From NCBI GenBank assembly GCA_903911925.1, contig CAIWFH010000160.1, forward strand, positions 1 through 60,625: DNA of 60,625 nt. Direction: 5' to 3'. Shown here piece by piece: positions 60,538 to 60,625 of the stretch. Numbering within the stretch: the stretch's first letter is position 1; each line of letters opens with the position of its first letter. The position numbers and the translations under genes are program-made. The notes beneath the pieces were generated by a model, which did no database searches, had not been told where the DNA came from, and was given only the letters and a program-made list of their open reading frames with translations. This DNA is from an uncultured Acidobacteriaceae bacterium (lineage in GTDB: Bacteria; Acidobacteriota; Terriglobia; Terriglobales; Acidobacteriaceae).

Positions 60538-60625
60538 AAAGCGACGAAGTTGGTTCTCGTGGCGGCCAGCCGCTGTACTTTCAACAGCAGGTAGTTGAGG
60601 TTTCGGTATCCGCGTCCACGTCTGA
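60489..60625 (-). mobile_element. Left end of an insertion sequence, probably ISL3 family (partial at window edge)
   Basis: The amidohydrolase homology stops at about 60488. There GGTTCTTGGCAAGAAAGTGG begins, which resembles an ISL3-type terminal repeat (GGnTCTTnn) as I remember it. The inside encodes the C-terminus of a transposase on the minus strand. The other end lies outside the window, so the boundary and target duplication cannot be confirmed. Confidence 0.55.
60522..60625 (-). CDS. Transposase C-terminal fragment, ISL3-like (truncated by window edge)
   Basis: The minus-strand frame reads RRGRGYRNLNYLLLKVQRLA, then ATRTNFVAFQKAA and TAA at 60522-60524. A G-[YF]-RN-x2-NYxL pattern before the stop is found at the C-terminus of ISL3-type transposases. 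Only 33 residues are visible, so family assignment is tentative. The gene enters from beyond the right edge. Confidence 0.55.
   Translation of the reverse strand, partial: RRGRGYRNLNYLLLKVQRLAATRTNFVAFQKAA

Overview
The window reads as a piece of chromosome from an acidobacterium (phylum Acidobacteriota, probably class Terriglobia). This is an inference. It rests on moderately high GC, the order tig-clpP-clpX, a secretin carrying a cohesin domain next to short pseudopilins, many secreted glycoside hydrolases, and a palindromic intergenic repeat of a type I associate with that phylum. No rRNA or marker gene is present to settle it. Coding density is high and the housekeeping genes look intact.

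Layout. 1-8.3 kb: pepA, smpB, a secretin (GspD/PilQ type) with two pseudopilins, a protein resembling the middle of urocanase, engB and a membrane-anchored Clp-N protein. 8.3-12.3 kb: lon and a secreted sedolisin. 12.8-30.3 kb: a large carbohydrate-use island. Two tandem secreted GH39 enzymes and an IclR-HTH/periplasmic-binding-protein fusion regulator lie on the minus strand. Divergent from them are a RhaT-like transporter, a ROK repressor, an MFS permease, a ROK kinase, a GmhA-like SIS isomerase, a Tat-exported GH2 beta-mannosidase, a secreted GH130 and a Tat-exported F5/8C-GH2 enzyme. The GH2/GH130 content points to beta-mannosides or N-glycan-like substrates. 30.5-35.4 kb: a membrane GT2, clpX, clpP and a trigger factor with a histidine-rich N-terminus. 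35.8-39.7 kb: a CPCC-motif protein, a Gfo/Idh/MocA oxidoreductase and an M28 peptidase.

40-42.5 kb holds three tiny paralogous genes (32-33 codons), each encoding a single-membrane-span peptide with the pattern IGLAFVxMVxxPAxxA-[ST]-[FM]-Q. An intact 1,433-bp IS256-family element with 27-bp inverted repeats and an 8-bp target duplication sits between the first and second copies. I do not recognise this micro-protein family. Next come ccmE (Cys-type)-ccmA-ybaK-ccmB, a BrkB/YihY membrane protein, tRNA-Gly(CCC), an LtaS-like transferase and gadB.

50.1-58.0 kb is a run of six genes that I cannot match to any named system. Two paralogous proteins have Glu-rich N-termini, a shared GEGWLGALGNIAG segment and a shared basic C-terminal domain. 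They are followed by a HEVSH metallopeptidase-like protein, a helical protein, an 810-residue protein with three Ig-like domains, and a 392-residue protein ending in an acidic-aromatic tail. Strong Shine-Dalgarno sites, short spacing and shared sequence features suggest one functional unit. The window ends with a small unknown gene overlapping an M20 peptidase, and an amidohydrolase gene that is cut off by an insertion sequence running off the right edge.
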